Source: an uncultured Lachnospiraceae bacterium (GTDB lineage: Bacteria > Bacillota > Clostridia > Lachnospirales > Lachnospiraceae). Taken from it: a DNA stretch of 64,000 nt. Shown one piece after another: positions 8,982 to 18,399 of this stretch; position 1 is the stretch's first letter, and every line of letters begins with the position of its first letter. Position numbers and translations under genes: made by a program. A model generated the notes under the pieces. The model saw only the letters and a list, made by a program, of their open reading frames with translations. It was not told the origin of the DNA and ran no database searches. The stretch covers positions 59,796 through 123,795 of the forward strand of contig ONAD01000017.1 in NCBI GenBank assembly GCA_900315735.1, written 5' to 3'.

Positions 8982-9830
8982 ATGAGTCTGGCAGATAAAA
9001 TTTTTATCGATATGTGTCAGGATATATTGGACAACGGGGTAAGTACAGAAGGAGAAAAGGTCCGCCCACATTGGGAGGATGGAACCAGTGCTTATACAAT
9101 TAAGAAATTTGGTGTGGTAAACAGGTATGATTTATCCAAGGAATTTCCGGCAATTACATTACGAAAGACAGCAATCAAGAGCTGTACCGATGAGATGTTA
9201 TGGATCTGGCAGTTGAAGTCCAATAATGTCAATGACTTACACAGCCATGTCTGGGACGAATGGGCAGATGAGACAGGATCTATTGGAAAAGCTTATGGCT
9301 ACCAGATGGGAGTAAAGCATAAATATAAGGAAGGAATGTTTGACCAGGTAGACCGTGTCATCTATGACCTTAAGAACAATCCTTTCAGCAGAAGAATCAT
9401 GACCAATATATATGTACATCAGGATTTAAGTGAGATGCATCTTTATCCGTGTGCATACAGCATGACCTTTAATGTAACCCAGAAGAAGGGGGACGACAAG
9501 CTGACTTTGAATGCAATTTTAAATCAGCGTTCCCAGGATATCTTAGCTGCCAATAACTGGAATGTCTGCCAGTATGCAGTACTGATGCATATGCTGGCAC
9601 AGGTATGTGATATGCATGTGGGAGAGTTAGTGCATGTGATTGCAGATGCACATATTTATGACCGGCATATTCCTATTATAAAGGAACTGATTCAAAGACC
9701 GACGTATGACGCACCGACATTCTGGCTGAATCCGGATGTAAAGGATTTCTATGAGTTTACCAGAAATGATGTACGTCTTGATAATTATGTGACAGGACCG
9801 CAGATTCAGGATATTCCAATCGCAATATAA
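8982..9830 (+). CDS. thyA: Thymidylate synthase
   Basis: A 282-residue enzyme converting dUMP to dTMP with methylene-tetrahydrofolate. The nucleophile is C157 in YPCAYS. The phosphate-binding RS (183-184) and D186, the Asn-Tyr pair in NWNVCQY, and HIYDRH (224-229) are all in place. The sequence is closest to the Bacillus ThyA/phage phi3T type (CxY after the Pro-Cys) rather than E. coli ThyA. GGAGG precedes the ATG. folA follows directly, so the dihydrofolate made here is recycled by the next gene product. Confidence 0.96.
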   Translation: MSLADKIFIDMCQDILDNGVSTEGEKVRPHWEDGTSAYTIKKFGVVNRYDLSKEFPAITLRKTAIKSCTDEMLWIWQLKSNNVNDLHSHVWDEWADETGSIGKAYGYQMGVKHKYKEGMFDQVDRVIYDLKNNPFSRRIMTNIYVHQDLSEMHLYPCAYSMTFNVTQKKGDDKLTLNAILNQRSQDILAANNWNVCQYAVLMHMLAQVCDMHVGELVHVIADAHIYDRHIPIIKELIQRPTYDAPTFWLNPDVKDFYEFTRNDVRLDNYVTGPQIQDIPIAI

Positions 9831-9849
9831 AAAGGAGCAGGTGAAAGAG

Positions 9850-10341
9850 ATGAATTTAATCGCAGCAGTAGATGCTAATTGGGCAATTGGCTATAAGAAT
9901 AAATTACTGGTAAGCATTCCGGATGATATGAAATTTTTCCGTCAGACCACAACCGGGAAAGTGGTAGTCATGGGACGTAAGACCTTGGAAAGCTTTCCAA
10001 ATGGACAGCCTCTTAAGAACCGTGTCAATATTGTACTGACCAGTGACAAGAATTATAAAGTGAAGGATGCCATTATCGTGCATGATTTAGACGAACTGCA
10101 TAAAGAGTTAGAGCAGTATAACAGTGAGGATGTCTATGTTATTGGCGGTGAAAGCATTTACCGTCAGCTTTTGGATGAGTGCGATGTAGCGCATATTACT
10201 AAGATTGACTATGCATATGATGCAGATGCCTATTTTCCGAATCTGGATGAAAAGGAAGAATGGCAGATTACAGAAGACAGTGATGAACAGACCTATTTTG
10301 ATCTGGAGTATTACTTCTTAAAATATGAAAGAATAAGATAA
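9850..10341 (+). CDS. folA: Dihydrofolate reductase
   Basis: A 163-residue NADPH-dependent enzyme restoring tetrahydrofolate. MNLIAAVDANWAIG is the standard N-terminus, and the acidic residue expected for substrate protonation is present later in the first third (DDMKFF). VVMGRKTLESFP and VYVIGGESIYRQLL are the NADPH-binding marks. I start at ATG 9850 because AGGAG (9833-9837) is only 3 bases from the in-frame GTG at 9841 and homologues begin at MNLI. It forms an operon with thyA. Confidence 0.95.
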   Translation: MNLIAAVDANWAIGYKNKLLVSIPDDMKFFRQTTTGKVVVMGRKTLESFPNGQPLKNRVNIVLTSDKNYKVKDAIIVHDLDELHKELEQYNSEDVYVIGGESIYRQLLDECDVAHITKIDYAYDADAYFPNLDEKEEWQITEDSDEQTYFDLEYYFLKYERIR

Positions 10342-10362
10342 GCAGAAAGAAACGTGTAAGAA

Positions 10363-11322
10363 ATGAATAATCTTATTTTCAGTTTAAATACCACCATGCC
10401 AATCTTTCTTGTTATGGTAATCGGTTATATCTTAAAGCAGATTGGTATGCTCAATGATAATTTTGTGACAGTGGCGAACAAGTTTAATTTTAGGGTGACC
10501 TTGCCCTTTATGTTATTTCGGGATATTTCTACGGTAAATATCCGGGAAATCTTTGATTTGAAATATGTGCTTTTCTGTGCACTGGCAAGTACCGCCTGCT
10601 TCTGGGTAATCTGGGGAGCCACAAAGCTTTTTGTAAAGGATAAATCCATCCGTGGTGCATTTGTGCAAAGCTCCTTCCGGAGCAGTGCCGCAGTCATGGG
10701 ACTTGCCTTTATTGAAAATATTTATGGCAGTTCTGCCATGGGACCGCTGATGATTATCGGAGCAGTGCCGCTTTACAATATTTTTTCCGTTATTGTACTG
10801 ACCTTTGAAGCCAATGAAGATGGAACTGGAGAAGAGACAGCACATGGTGGCAGAATCAAGACAGCATTTCTTAACATACTAAAGAATCCGATTATCCTTG
10901 GAATTGCCTTTGGTATGGTGGCAGCATTATTGTCCCTTGATTTTCCTACCATGGTAGATAAGACCATTGAGAATGTGGCAAAGATGGCAACACCACTGGC
11001 GTTGGTTGCACTGGGCGCAGGCTTTGAGGGAAGAAAAGCCCTGGCAAAAATCAGACCGACCCTTGCAGCATCTGCAATCAAGCTTGTGATACAGCCGCTT
11101 TTATTACTTCCGGTGGCAGCAGCCTTGGGATTTACCGGAGAAAAAATGATTGCAATTCTGATTATGCTTGCATCGCCGACCACACCAAGCTGCTATATTA
11201 TGGCAAAGAACATGAAAAATGATGGTGTGCTGACAGCAAGTATTATTGTGACAACAACGCTTTTGGGAGCATTTACCTTAACTGGCTGGATTTTTATCCT
11301 TAAGACCATGGGATTGATATAG
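10363..11322 (+). CDS. AEC family transporter (auxin efflux carrier-like permease)
   Basis: A 319-residue membrane protein with about ten hydrophobic segments. The start (TTMPIFLVMVIGYILKQIGM) and NKFNFRVTLPFMLFRDIS are typical of the AEC family, which exports or takes up organic acids such as malate or malonate in bacteria. The substrate is unknown. It lies 21 bp after folA and 13 bp before ilvB on the same strand, so it may share a transcript with either. Confidence 0.88.
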   Translation: MNNLIFSLNTTMPIFLVMVIGYILKQIGMLNDNFVTVANKFNFRVTLPFMLFRDISTVNIREIFDLKYVLFCALASTACFWVIWGATKLFVKDKSIRGAFVQSSFRSSAAVMGLAFIENIYGSSAMGPLMIIGAVPLYNIFSVIVLTFEANEDGTGEETAHGGRIKTAFLNILKNPIILGIAFGMVAALLSLDFPTMVDKTIENVAKMATPLALVALGAGFEGRKALAKIRPTLAASAIKLVIQPLLLLPVAAALGFTGEKMIAILIMLASPTTPSCYIMAKNMKNDGVLTASIIVTTTLLGAFTLTGWIFILKTMGLI

Positions 11323-11335
11323 AGGAGGACGTTAG

Positions 11336-13057
11336 ATGGATATTACAGGAAGAAAATTATTTGTAAAGGCGATGATGGAAGAAGGCGTGGATACCATATT
11401 CGGCTATCCGGGCGGAATGGTCACCGACCTTTTTGATGAATTGTATAAACAGGATGATATTCACCTGGTGCTTCCAAGACATGAGCAGGGGCTGATTCAT
11501 GAGGCAGAAGGTTATGCGAGAGCTACCGGAAAGCCGGGCGTATGCCTGGTAACCAGCGGACCGGGTGCCACCAATATTATTACAGGACTTGCAGATGCGC
11601 ATTTTGACAGCATTCCGCTTGTTTGCATTACCGGTCAGGTGCCGCTTCCGTTGATTGGAAATGATGCCTTTCAGGAAGTTGATATTGTAGGAATGACCCG
11701 TTCCATAACAAAATACGGCGTAACCGTTCGGGACAGAAAAGATTTGGGAAAAATAATCCGCATGGCATTTCACATTGCAACCACCGGAAAACCGGGACCG
11801 GTTCTTGTGGATATCCCAAAGGATATCCAGTTAGAGAGTGGACCATCCGATTATCCAAAGAGTGTGCAGATTCGTGGTTACAAGCCAAATGAAGGCGTAC
11901 ATATCGGACAGTTAAAAAAGGCATATAAGCTTTTAAAGAGTGCCAAGAAACCGTTGATTCTTGCCGGAGGCGGAATCAATATTGCCCGTGCCAATGATAT
12001 CTTTGATGAATTTGTTACTAAAATGCAGGTGCCGGTTGTTACCACCATTATGGGAAAAGGAGCCATTGGCACATCCAATCCTTATTATATGGGAAACTGC
12101 GGTATGCATGGAAGATATGCAGCCAATATGGCAGTTTCTGAGTGTGATGTATTATTCTCCATAGGAACAAGATTCAATGACCGCATTACCGGCGATTTGA
12201 ATGAGTTTGCACCAAAGGCAAAAATTGTTCATGTAGATGTGGACACAGCATCCATTTCCAGAAATGTTGTGGTGGATGTACCGGTAGTAGCAGATGCAAG
12301 AACCGCACTGGAAAAATTATCAGAGTGGGCAGAACCGAAGAAAACAACAGCCTGGATAGCCCGCATTGAGGAATGGAACAAAGAAAATCCTCTGGAAATG
12401 CGAAGAGATAAGGGACTTTCCCCGCAGATGATTATGGAAGGAATCAATGAGCATTTCAAAGGAGCCATTATTGCAACGGACGTTGGACAGCATCAGATGT
12501 GGGCAACCCAGTATCTTGAGATGGAACGTGGCGGAACCTTTATTACATCAGGGGGCCTTGGAACAATGGGCTTTGGATTCCCGGCAGCAGTCGGAGCAAA
12601 AATCGGCTGTCCGGAAAAAGAGGTTATCTGTATCACCGGAGATGGTGGATTCCAGATGAATATGCAGGAAATGGCAACTGCAGTATGCCAGGATGCACCG
12701 GTAATTGTCTGCATTTTAAATAATTTTTATCTTGGCATGGTTCGCCAGCAGCAGCAGCTTTTCTACGGAAAACGTTATTCTGCAACCTGCCTGCGTCAGC
12801 ATAAGGAATGTCCGAACAACTGTAAGGGACCGGGAAAAGACTGCCCGGTATATGAACCGGATTTTGTGAAATGGGCAGAAAGCTATGGTGCAAAGGGCAT
12901 CCGTGTAACGAACACCGAAGAAATGAATGCAGCCTTCGAAGAGGCAAAGAAGAATAAAAAGACTTCTACCGTAATAGAATTTATGATTGCAACAGAGGAC
13001 ATTGTACTTCCGATGGTTAAGAGTGGAACTGCAATGAGCCAGATGATTTTGAAATAG
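11336..13057 (+). CDS. ilvB: Acetolactate synthase large subunit, with a cysteine-cluster insertion
   Basis: A 573-residue ThDP enzyme making acetolactate for branched-chain amino acids. E50 (LPRHEQG) activates ThDP, and GDGGFQMNMQE with NNFYLGMV forms the ThDP/Mg site. Between the flexible YSAT stretch and EPDFVKWAESYG lies an extra loop with C485, C492, C496 and C503 (spacing CX7CX3CX6C). Typical enzymes go almost directly from one to the other. A metal or redox role for the loop is only inference. GAGG precedes the ATG. ilvN follows 13 bp later. Confidence 0.95.
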   Translation: MDITGRKLFVKAMMEEGVDTIFGYPGGMVTDLFDELYKQDDIHLVLPRHEQGLIHEAEGYARATGKPGVCLVTSGPGATNIITGLADAHFDSIPLVCITGQVPLPLIGNDAFQEVDIVGMTRSITKYGVTVRDRKDLGKIIRMAFHIATTGKPGPVLVDIPKDIQLESGPSDYPKSVQIRGYKPNEGVHIGQLKKAYKLLKSAKKPLILAGGGINIARANDIFDEFVTKMQVPVVTTIMGKGAIGTSNPYYMGNCGMHGRYAANMAVSECDVLFSIGTRFNDRITGDLNEFAPKAKIVHVDVDTASISRNVVVDVPVVADARTALEKLSEWAEPKKTTAWIARIEEWNKENPLEMRRDKGLSPQMIMEGINEHFKGAIIATDVGQHQMWATQYLEMERGGTFITSGGLGTMGFGFPAAVGAKIGCPEKEVICITGDGGFQMNMQEMATAVCQDAPVIVCILNNFYLGMVRQQQQLFYGKRYSATCLRQHKECPNNCKGPGKDCPVYEPDFVKWAESYGAKGIRVTNTEEMNAAFEEAKKNKKTSTVIEFMIATEDIVLPMVKSGTAMSQMILK

Positions 13058-13070
13058 GAGGAACGTTGGT

Positions 13071-13568
13071 ATGAAAAACAGATGGATTGCATTATATGTA
13101 GAAAACCAGGTTGGTGTACTGGCGAAGGTTTCCGGACTTTTTTCCGGCAAATCCTATAACCTCCAGAGTCTTACCGTAGGAACCACGGAAGATGAGAGTG
13201 TGTCCCGTATGACAATCTGTGTAACCAGTGATGATATTACATTTGAACAGATTAAGAAGCAGTTAAACAGTATGATAGAGGTCATTAAGGTAATTGATTT
13301 AACCAATGTACCAATCCATATGAAAGAGATTCTTTTTGCAAAAGTGCTGCATTGCAGCGTAGAAGATAAAGCAGAGGTATTTCAGATTGCAACAACCTTT
13401 AAAGTAGATGTGGCGGATATTGGGGAAGACAGCGTATTGTTAGAGTGCAAGCTGACAGAACGCCGCAACAATGAACTGATCTCTCTTTTAAAACGCCGCT
13501 TTAAGACCATCGAAGTAGTGCGTGGCGGGGCGGTAGCCATTGAATCAATCAGCACATCCTGCCGGTAA
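13071..13568 (+). CDS. ilvN: Acetolactate synthase small (regulatory) subunit
   Basis: A 165-residue protein with an N-terminal ACT domain (WIALYVENQVGVLAKVSGLF) and the C-terminal ALS small-subunit domain. It binds the catalytic subunit encoded just upstream and normally confers valine feedback. AGGAGG lies about 10 bases before the ATG. The terminator at 13585 ends the unit. Confidence 0.95.
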   Translation: MKNRWIALYVENQVGVLAKVSGLFSGKSYNLQSLTVGTTEDESVSRMTICVTSDDITFEQIKKQLNSMIEVIKVIDLTNVPIHMKEILFAKVLHCSVEDKAEVFQIATTFKVDVADIGEDSVLLECKLTERRNNELISLLKRRFKTIEVVRGGAVAIESISTSCR

Positions 13569-13584
13569 TATTAAATACCGGGAA

Positions 13585-13619
13585 TATGGGAAGTCCGTAA
13601 TGCGGAATTCCCATAGTTT
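13585..13619 (+). terminator. Terminator after ilvBN
   Basis: TATGGGAA and TTCCCATA form a stem with an inner TCCG/CGGA pair, followed by GTTTTTATAAT. Confidence 0.8.
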
Positions 13620-14663
13620 TTATAATCTTTTTTTCAACAGTGCAATAAATTTCTCAAACTGCAATGGTGTTCCCTGAATTTCCTGTACCTTGAGGCGGTT
13701 CTTTTCGTTGAAGCCTACAAGAATATCATGATTTGCTTCTGCTAAGTAGTCGATGATACCGTCGATATCGGATTTTAAGTTCTTCGGACACTGGATGTAT
13801 AAGTGCTTTTTCGCAGAGATACACAGCGTATAGGAGATACTGAAATGGTACCAGAAGAACTTGTGCAGGGTGGAATGTTTATAAAGCCAGATGATTTCCT
13901 GAATCGGAACAAAGGCAATTCCATCCGTAGAGATTTCAATAAAGAAATGCTCGGTAATAAACATATCTTCCGTAGCCAGCTGTGGCAGTGTCGCCAGTTC
14001 TTCTTCTGCCTGCATAAGAAGAGTCTTCGGAGAACCGAACCGGGCAAGCTGCTGGCAGGGCGGTGACAGCCATGGAAAATGAATGTATACAAAATAACAT
14101 ATGATACTGAAAATGGCATAAAGTCCACTGCATGCAAAAAGCAGAATCAGAAAGATACTGAAGCCGTAACGGAAACCGGGCTCACTGATATAATAGGAGG
14201 AGCTTTCTCCGTAAATACCGCTGTCTGTCCAGTTCAAATCTGCTGCAATTTTAGAAAGCAGGGTATGGTAGGATTTGGTTGCGGTCTGGATTTTGGCATG
14301 AACGGTTACTTTGTTAATATTCGGAAGTCCCTCTTCGCTGGTCTTCGGAGAAAGCAGTACGATATTACAGCACCCATCCTGAATCGTATAGTAGTAATAT
14401 CCATGGGTCTGCCCTAAGACTTCCTGTGTGTATCCGGTAAATTTTAAATCCGTCAGCGTAATACTGACATACCGGTCATTCTCTTTATATAATTTATCAA
14501 GAGAAGTCTTTTCGTTGATAACCCTCGGACTTAAGATGGTGCCGATGGGAAAGATAATCCAAAGAACAATCAACAGTATCATATATAGAATCGGCGAAAA
14601 AAGCTTATGCCGGTAAAGACTTTTGATGTGGTTGGATATATAGTGGTCTAATTGATTTGTCAT
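13620..14663 (-). CDS. Conserved membrane protein of unknown function
   Basis: A 347-residue protein with two clear membrane segments, about residues 22-43 and 167-195, and a roughly 120-residue extracytoplasmic part between them. The cytoplasmic C-terminal part has FIEISTDGIAFVPIQEIIWLY and LYIQCPKNLKSDIDGIIDYL, which look like a PH-like fold. I recognise no named family with certainty. It resembles conserved Lachnospiraceae proteins carried as domains of unknown function. It is encoded alone on the minus strand with its own promoter (14692-14720). Confidence 0.8.
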   Translation of the reverse strand: MTNQLDHYISNHIKSLYRHKLFSPILYMILLIVLWIIFPIGTILSPRVINEKTSLDKLYKENDRYVSITLTDLKFTGYTQEVLGQTHGYYYYTIQDGCCNIVLLSPKTSEEGLPNINKVTVHAKIQTATKSYHTLLSKIAADLNWTDSGIYGESSSYYISEPGFRYGFSIFLILLFACSGLYAIFSIICYFVYIHFPWLSPPCQQLARFGSPKTLLMQAEEELATLPQLATEDMFITEHFFIEISTDGIAFVPIQEIIWLYKHSTLHKFFWYHFSISYTLCISAKKHLYIQCPKNLKSDIDGIIDYLAEANHDILVGFNEKNRLKVQEIQGTPLQFEKFIALLKKRL

Positions 14664-14691
14664 AATTCCTCCCAGTAGTGTTATGATTTTA

Positions 14692-14720
14692 AGTATAAAG
14701 TTTTAGGAAAAAATAATCAA
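14692..14720 (-). promoter_or_regulatory. Minus-strand promoter of the membrane protein gene
   Basis: Read on the minus strand: TTGATT (14720-14715), 17 bp, TATACT (14697-14692), about 30 bp before the ATG at 14663. Confidence 0.55.
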
Positions 14721-14738
14721 GCCTTAGGGCACGACTAC

Positions 14739-14767
14739 TTGCTTTTATCAGGGAAAATTGTTAGTAT
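14739..14767 (+). promoter_or_regulatory. Promoter of the methyltransferase-hslO-nadE unit
   Basis: TTGCTT (14739-14744), 17 bp, TAGTAT (14762-14767). Divergent from the minus-strand promoter just to the left. Confidence 0.45.
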
Positions 14768-14798
14768 TACAGAAGAATAGGACAGAAAGAGTGGTTGT

Positions 14799-15548
14799 GT
14801 GGAAGCATATACAGAATTTGCAACAGTTTATGATACATTTATGGACAATGTCCCTTACGAAGCATGGAAAAAATATCTGGTGGATATATTAAAAGCAGAG
14901 GGAATAAACGATGGTCTGCTTTTGGAACTTGGCTGTGGAACCGGAAGGATGACGAGACTTTTAGCGGCGGAAGGTTATGATATGATTGGCGTGGATAATT
15001 CCGAAGAAATGCTCTCGGTAGCCAGAGAATATGCCATGGAAAATACAGAGATATTGTATCTTTTACAGGATATGCGGGAGTTTGAACTGTATGGAACCAT
15101 CCGGGCGGTAGTAAGTGTCTGTGATTCCATGAATTATATCATGTCAGAAGAGGATTTACGGCAGGTATTTTCCCTGGTCAATAATTATCTCGACCCGGGT
15201 GGAATCTTTATTTTCGATATGAATACTAGGTATAAATATGAAGAACTCTTAGGGGACAACAGTTTTTGTGAGACCAGAGAGGACAGCAGTTTTATCTGGG
15301 AAAATTATTATGACCCGGAGGAAGAAATCAATCAGTATGATTTAACTCTTTTTATCAAAGAAGAGGGAGATTTGTTCCGAAGATATGAAGAAACGCATTT
15401 TCAGCGGGCATATGAGATAGAAACCGTACGAAAATTAATCGAAGAAGCCGGTATGAAATGGGAAGGTGTCTTTGACGTAGAGACAGGAAAAGAACCAACA
15501 GCCGACAGCGAACGGATTTATATCATCGCAAGAGAACAGGGAAAATAA
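14799..15548 (+). CDS. Class I SAM-dependent methyltransferase
   Basis: A 249-residue protein with a Rossmann-type SAM site: LLELGCGTGRMTRLLA near residue 47, then GVDNSEEML, and VVSVCDSMNYI as the post-fold motif. The start is a GTG. The N-terminus MEAYTEFATVYDTFMDNVPY is the common one for this clostridial group. The substrate is unknown. hslO follows after 19 bp. Confidence 0.88.
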   Translation: MEAYTEFATVYDTFMDNVPYEAWKKYLVDILKAEGINDGLLLELGCGTGRMTRLLAAEGYDMIGVDNSEEMLSVAREYAMENTEILYLLQDMREFELYGTIRAVVSVCDSMNYIMSEEDLRQVFSLVNNYLDPGGIFIFDMNTRYKYEELLGDNSFCETREDSSFIWENYYDPEEEINQYDLTLFIKEEGDLFRRYEETHFQRAYEIETVRKLIEEAGMKWEGVFDVETGKEPTADSERIYIIAREQGK

Positions 15549-15567
15549 GAAGAAAGAGGAAGAAGAA

Positions 15568-16437
15568 ATGTCAGATTATATGGTAAGAGCAACAGCCGCA
15601 GATGGACAGATTCGTGCATTTGCGATTACATCAAAAGAGATGACGGAGGAAGCAAGAGTCCGTCATAGCAGCAGCCCGATTGTAACAGCAGCATTAGGAC
15701 GTGCCATGAGTGCAGCCGCAATGATGGGCAGCATGATGAAAGGGGAAAAAGACCTTCTGACCCTGCAGATTCAGGGAGACGGCCCAATGCATGGCCTTAC
15801 GGTAACTGCCAATGCCAACGGCGGTGTAAAAGGTTATCCGGGTGTGGCAGATGTGATATTGCCGCCCAATGCAGCAGGCAAATTAAATGTAGGTGGAGCC
15901 ATTGGAAATGGTGTTTTAAGTGTTATAAAAGACATGGGGTTAAAGGATCCGTATGTGGGACAGACAGAGCTTCAGACCGGTGAAATCGCAGAAGATTTAA
16001 CCTATTATTTTGCAGTGTCCGAGCAGGTACCGTCTTCCGTAGGTTTGGGAGTCCTGATGAATAAAGACAATACAGTGCGGCAGGCAGGCGGATTTATCAT
16101 TCAGTTGATGCCGTTTACAGAGGATGCAGTCATTGATGCCTTAGAGCAGAAAATCGCACAGATAGCATCGGTAACAGAAATGTTGGAAAAAGGCATGACA
16201 CCGGAAATGATTTTAGAGGAAATCTTAGGCGAGATGAAGCTTGAAATCAATGACACGATGCCGGTTTCCTTCCATTGTGACTGCTCCAAAGAGCGTGTGG
16301 CAAAAGCACTGGCAAGTTTAAGCAAGAAAGATTTGGATGATTTAATCAAGGATGAAGAACCGATTGAAGTAAAATGTCATTTCTGCAATGAGAATTATGT
16401 ATTCAGTCCGGATGATTTAAGGGAGATAAGAAAATGA
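15568..16437 (+). CDS. hslO: Hsp33 redox-regulated chaperone
   Basis: A 289-residue chaperone that holds unfolding proteins under oxidative stress. The C-terminal zinc switch is intact: FHCDCSKERV (CxC near 236-238) and KCHFCNENY (CxxC near 270-273). GGAAGAAGAA precedes the ATG. The stop overlaps nadE by 4 bp (ATGA), so the two are coupled. Confidence 0.95.
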   Translation: MSDYMVRATAADGQIRAFAITSKEMTEEARVRHSSSPIVTAALGRAMSAAAMMGSMMKGEKDLLTLQIQGDGPMHGLTVTANANGGVKGYPGVADVILPPNAAGKLNVGGAIGNGVLSVIKDMGLKDPYVGQTELQTGEIAEDLTYYFAVSEQVPSSVGLGVLMNKDNTVRQAGGFIIQLMPFTEDAVIDALEQKIAQIASVTEMLEKGMTPEMILEEILGEMKLEINDTMPVSFHCDCSKERVAKALASLSKKDLDDLIKDEEPIEVKCHFCNENYVFSPDDLREIRK

Positions 16438-18356
16438 GAGATGGATTTATCAAAGTAGCAGCAGTAACACCAAAAGTAGTGGTCGCAGATCCGGTAGAAA
16501 ATACCATTCGAATAAAAGCGGCAGTAATGGAAGCAGCAGCGAACGGGGCCAAGGTCATCGTATGTCCGGAGCTTTGCATTACCGGATATACCTGTGGAGA
16601 TTTATTTTTACAGGAGACTTTATTAAGAAGTGCAAGAGAGAGGCTGGTATGGCTGGCAAAGGAACTCGGTGCTTTGGATGCCGTTGTATTTGTAGGTCTG
16701 CCGCTGATGCATAATGGCAAGCTTTATAATGTGGCAGCAGCTTTAAACAAAGGCGAGATTATTGGAATCGTGCCAAAGACACATATTCCAAATTATAATG
16801 AATTCTATGAAGCAAGATATTTTACTCCGGGAAAAGAAGAAGCAGAAGGCGTGGATATTGCACCGGCATATCATGTGCCGATGGGAAGCCATATTTTATT
16901 CCAGTGTGATGATGTATTGCCGGAGCTGGTAATCGGTGTGGAAATCTGTGAGGACGTATGGACGCCGAATCCACCGAGCATTTCCCATGCGCTGGCAGGA
17001 GCAACTTTAATCGTAAATCTTTCTGCCAGTGATGAGACAACCGGAAAGGATATTTACCGGAGAGAGCTGGTTGCAGGACAGTCTGCCCGCCTGCTCTGTG
17101 GTTATGTCTATGCCAGTGCCGGAGATGGAGAGTCCACACAGGATGTGGTATATTCCGGTCATAATATCATTGCAGAAAACGGAACGGTTTTAGCAGAATC
17201 CGAACGTTTTACCAATGAAACGGTATATTCCGAAATTGATATGGAACGTCTGGTATCCGAGAGACGCAGAATGAGCACTTTTGCAGCAGGCAGCACAAGT
17301 GAGGATTATCTTAGATTTTCTTTCTTTATTGATAAATCAGATACCACATTGAGCCGTTTTGTGGATCCGGCACCATTCGTTCCGGGCAATAAGGACAAGC
17401 GTGATAAACGTTGTGAAGAAATTTTAGCCATTCAGTCCATGGGACTTAAGAAACGGTTGGAGCATACCGGATGCAAATGTGCAGTAGTAGGCATTTCCGG
17501 GGGACTGGATTCCACACTGGCACTTTTGGTTACGGTGCAGGCATTTGACCGGCTGAAGCTTCCGAGAGAGCAGATATATGCGGTTACGATGCCGGGATTT
17601 GGAACTACAGACCGTACTTATGAGAACGCATTAAGCCTTATCCGCTGTCTTGGCGCAAAGCTGATAGAAGTCGATATCAAAGAGGCGGTACGCATTCATT
17701 TCCGTGACATCGGACAGGATGAGAGTGTACACGATGTCACATATGAAAATGGACAGGCGAGAGAACGTACCCAGATTCTGATGGATATTGCCAATAAGAA
17801 TAACGGTATGGTAATCGGAACCGGAGATATGTCAGAACTGGCATTGGGCTGGGCTACCTATAACGGTGACCACATGTCCATGTATGGCGTCAATGCATCT
17901 GTACCAAAGACGCTGGTGCGCCATCTGGTACACTACTATGCAGACACCTGTGGAAATGAGGAACTTTCCGCCGTGCTTTATGATGTCTTGGATACACCGG
18001 TCAGCCCGGAACTGCTTCCGCCGGAAAATGGAAAAATCGCCCAGAAGACAGAAGATATTGTAGGACCATACGAACTGCATGATTTCTATTTATATTATGT
18101 GATGCGATTCGGCTTCGCTCCGGCAAAAATATATCGTCTGGCGCAGGTGGCATTTGCAGGACAGTATGACAATGCGGTGATTTTGAAATGGTTAAAGACC
18201 TTCTACCGCCGTTTCTTCTCACAGCAGTTTAAACGCTCCTGTCTGCCGGATGGACCAAAGGTCGGTACGGTAGCAGTATCACCAAGAGGTGATTTGCGAA
18301 TGCCAAGTGATGCATCGGCGCGTATCTGGATGGATGAAATCGAACATCTGAAATAA
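16434..18356 (+). CDS. nadE: Glutamine-dependent NAD+ synthetase
   Basis: A 640-residue two-domain enzyme making NAD+ from deamido-NAD+. The N-terminal nitrilase-type glutaminase has its triad E46, K115 and C172 (CPELCITGY, PKTHIPNYNEF and ICEDVWTP). The C-terminal synthetase has the PP-loop SGGLDSTLAL near residue 355 and GTGDMSELALGW. It releases ammonia from glutamine and channels it to the adenylated intermediate. It is last in its operon, and a bidirectional terminator follows. Confidence 0.96.
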   Translation: MRDGFIKVAAVTPKVVVADPVENTIRIKAAVMEAAANGAKVIVCPELCITGYTCGDLFLQETLLRSARERLVWLAKELGALDAVVFVGLPLMHNGKLYNVAAALNKGEIIGIVPKTHIPNYNEFYEARYFTPGKEEAEGVDIAPAYHVPMGSHILFQCDDVLPELVIGVEICEDVWTPNPPSISHALAGATLIVNLSASDETTGKDIYRRELVAGQSARLLCGYVYASAGDGESTQDVVYSGHNIIAENGTVLAESERFTNETVYSEIDMERLVSERRRMSTFAAGSTSEDYLRFSFFIDKSDTTLSRFVDPAPFVPGNKDKRDKRCEEILAIQSMGLKKRLEHTGCKCAVVGISGGLDSTLALLVTVQAFDRLKLPREQIYAVTMPGFGTTDRTYENALSLIRCLGAKLIEVDIKEAVRIHFRDIGQDESVHDVTYENGQARERTQILMDIANKNNGMVIGTGDMSELALGWATYNGDHMSMYGVNASVPKTLVRHLVHYYADTCGNEELSAVLYDVLDTPVSPELLPPENGKIAQKTEDIVGPYELHDFYLYYVMRFGFAPAKIYRLAQVAFAGQYDNAVILKWLKTFYRRFFSQQFKRSCLPDGPKVGTVAVSPRGDLRMPSDASARIWMDEIEHLK

Positions 18357-18393
18357 AAAAACTGCTGCTCAAAATGGAGCGGCAGTTCTTTTA
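18357..18393. terminator. Bidirectional terminator between nadE and the PAP2 gene
   Basis: AACTGCTGCTC pairs with GAGCGGCAGTT (one G-U), with A-run left and T-run right. It serves both convergent genes. Confidence 0.8.
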
Positions 18394-18399
18394 TAAAAA

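Noticed and set aside
9841-9849. GTG as the start of folA
   Set aside because: Only three bases from the Shine-Dalgarno sequence, and homologues start at the ATG nine bases later.
13775-14417. Several open frames on both strands over the DUF-type membrane protein gene
   Set aside because: They are shadows of the 347-residue minus-strand gene, which has membrane segments, a promoter and an ATG with AGGAGG.
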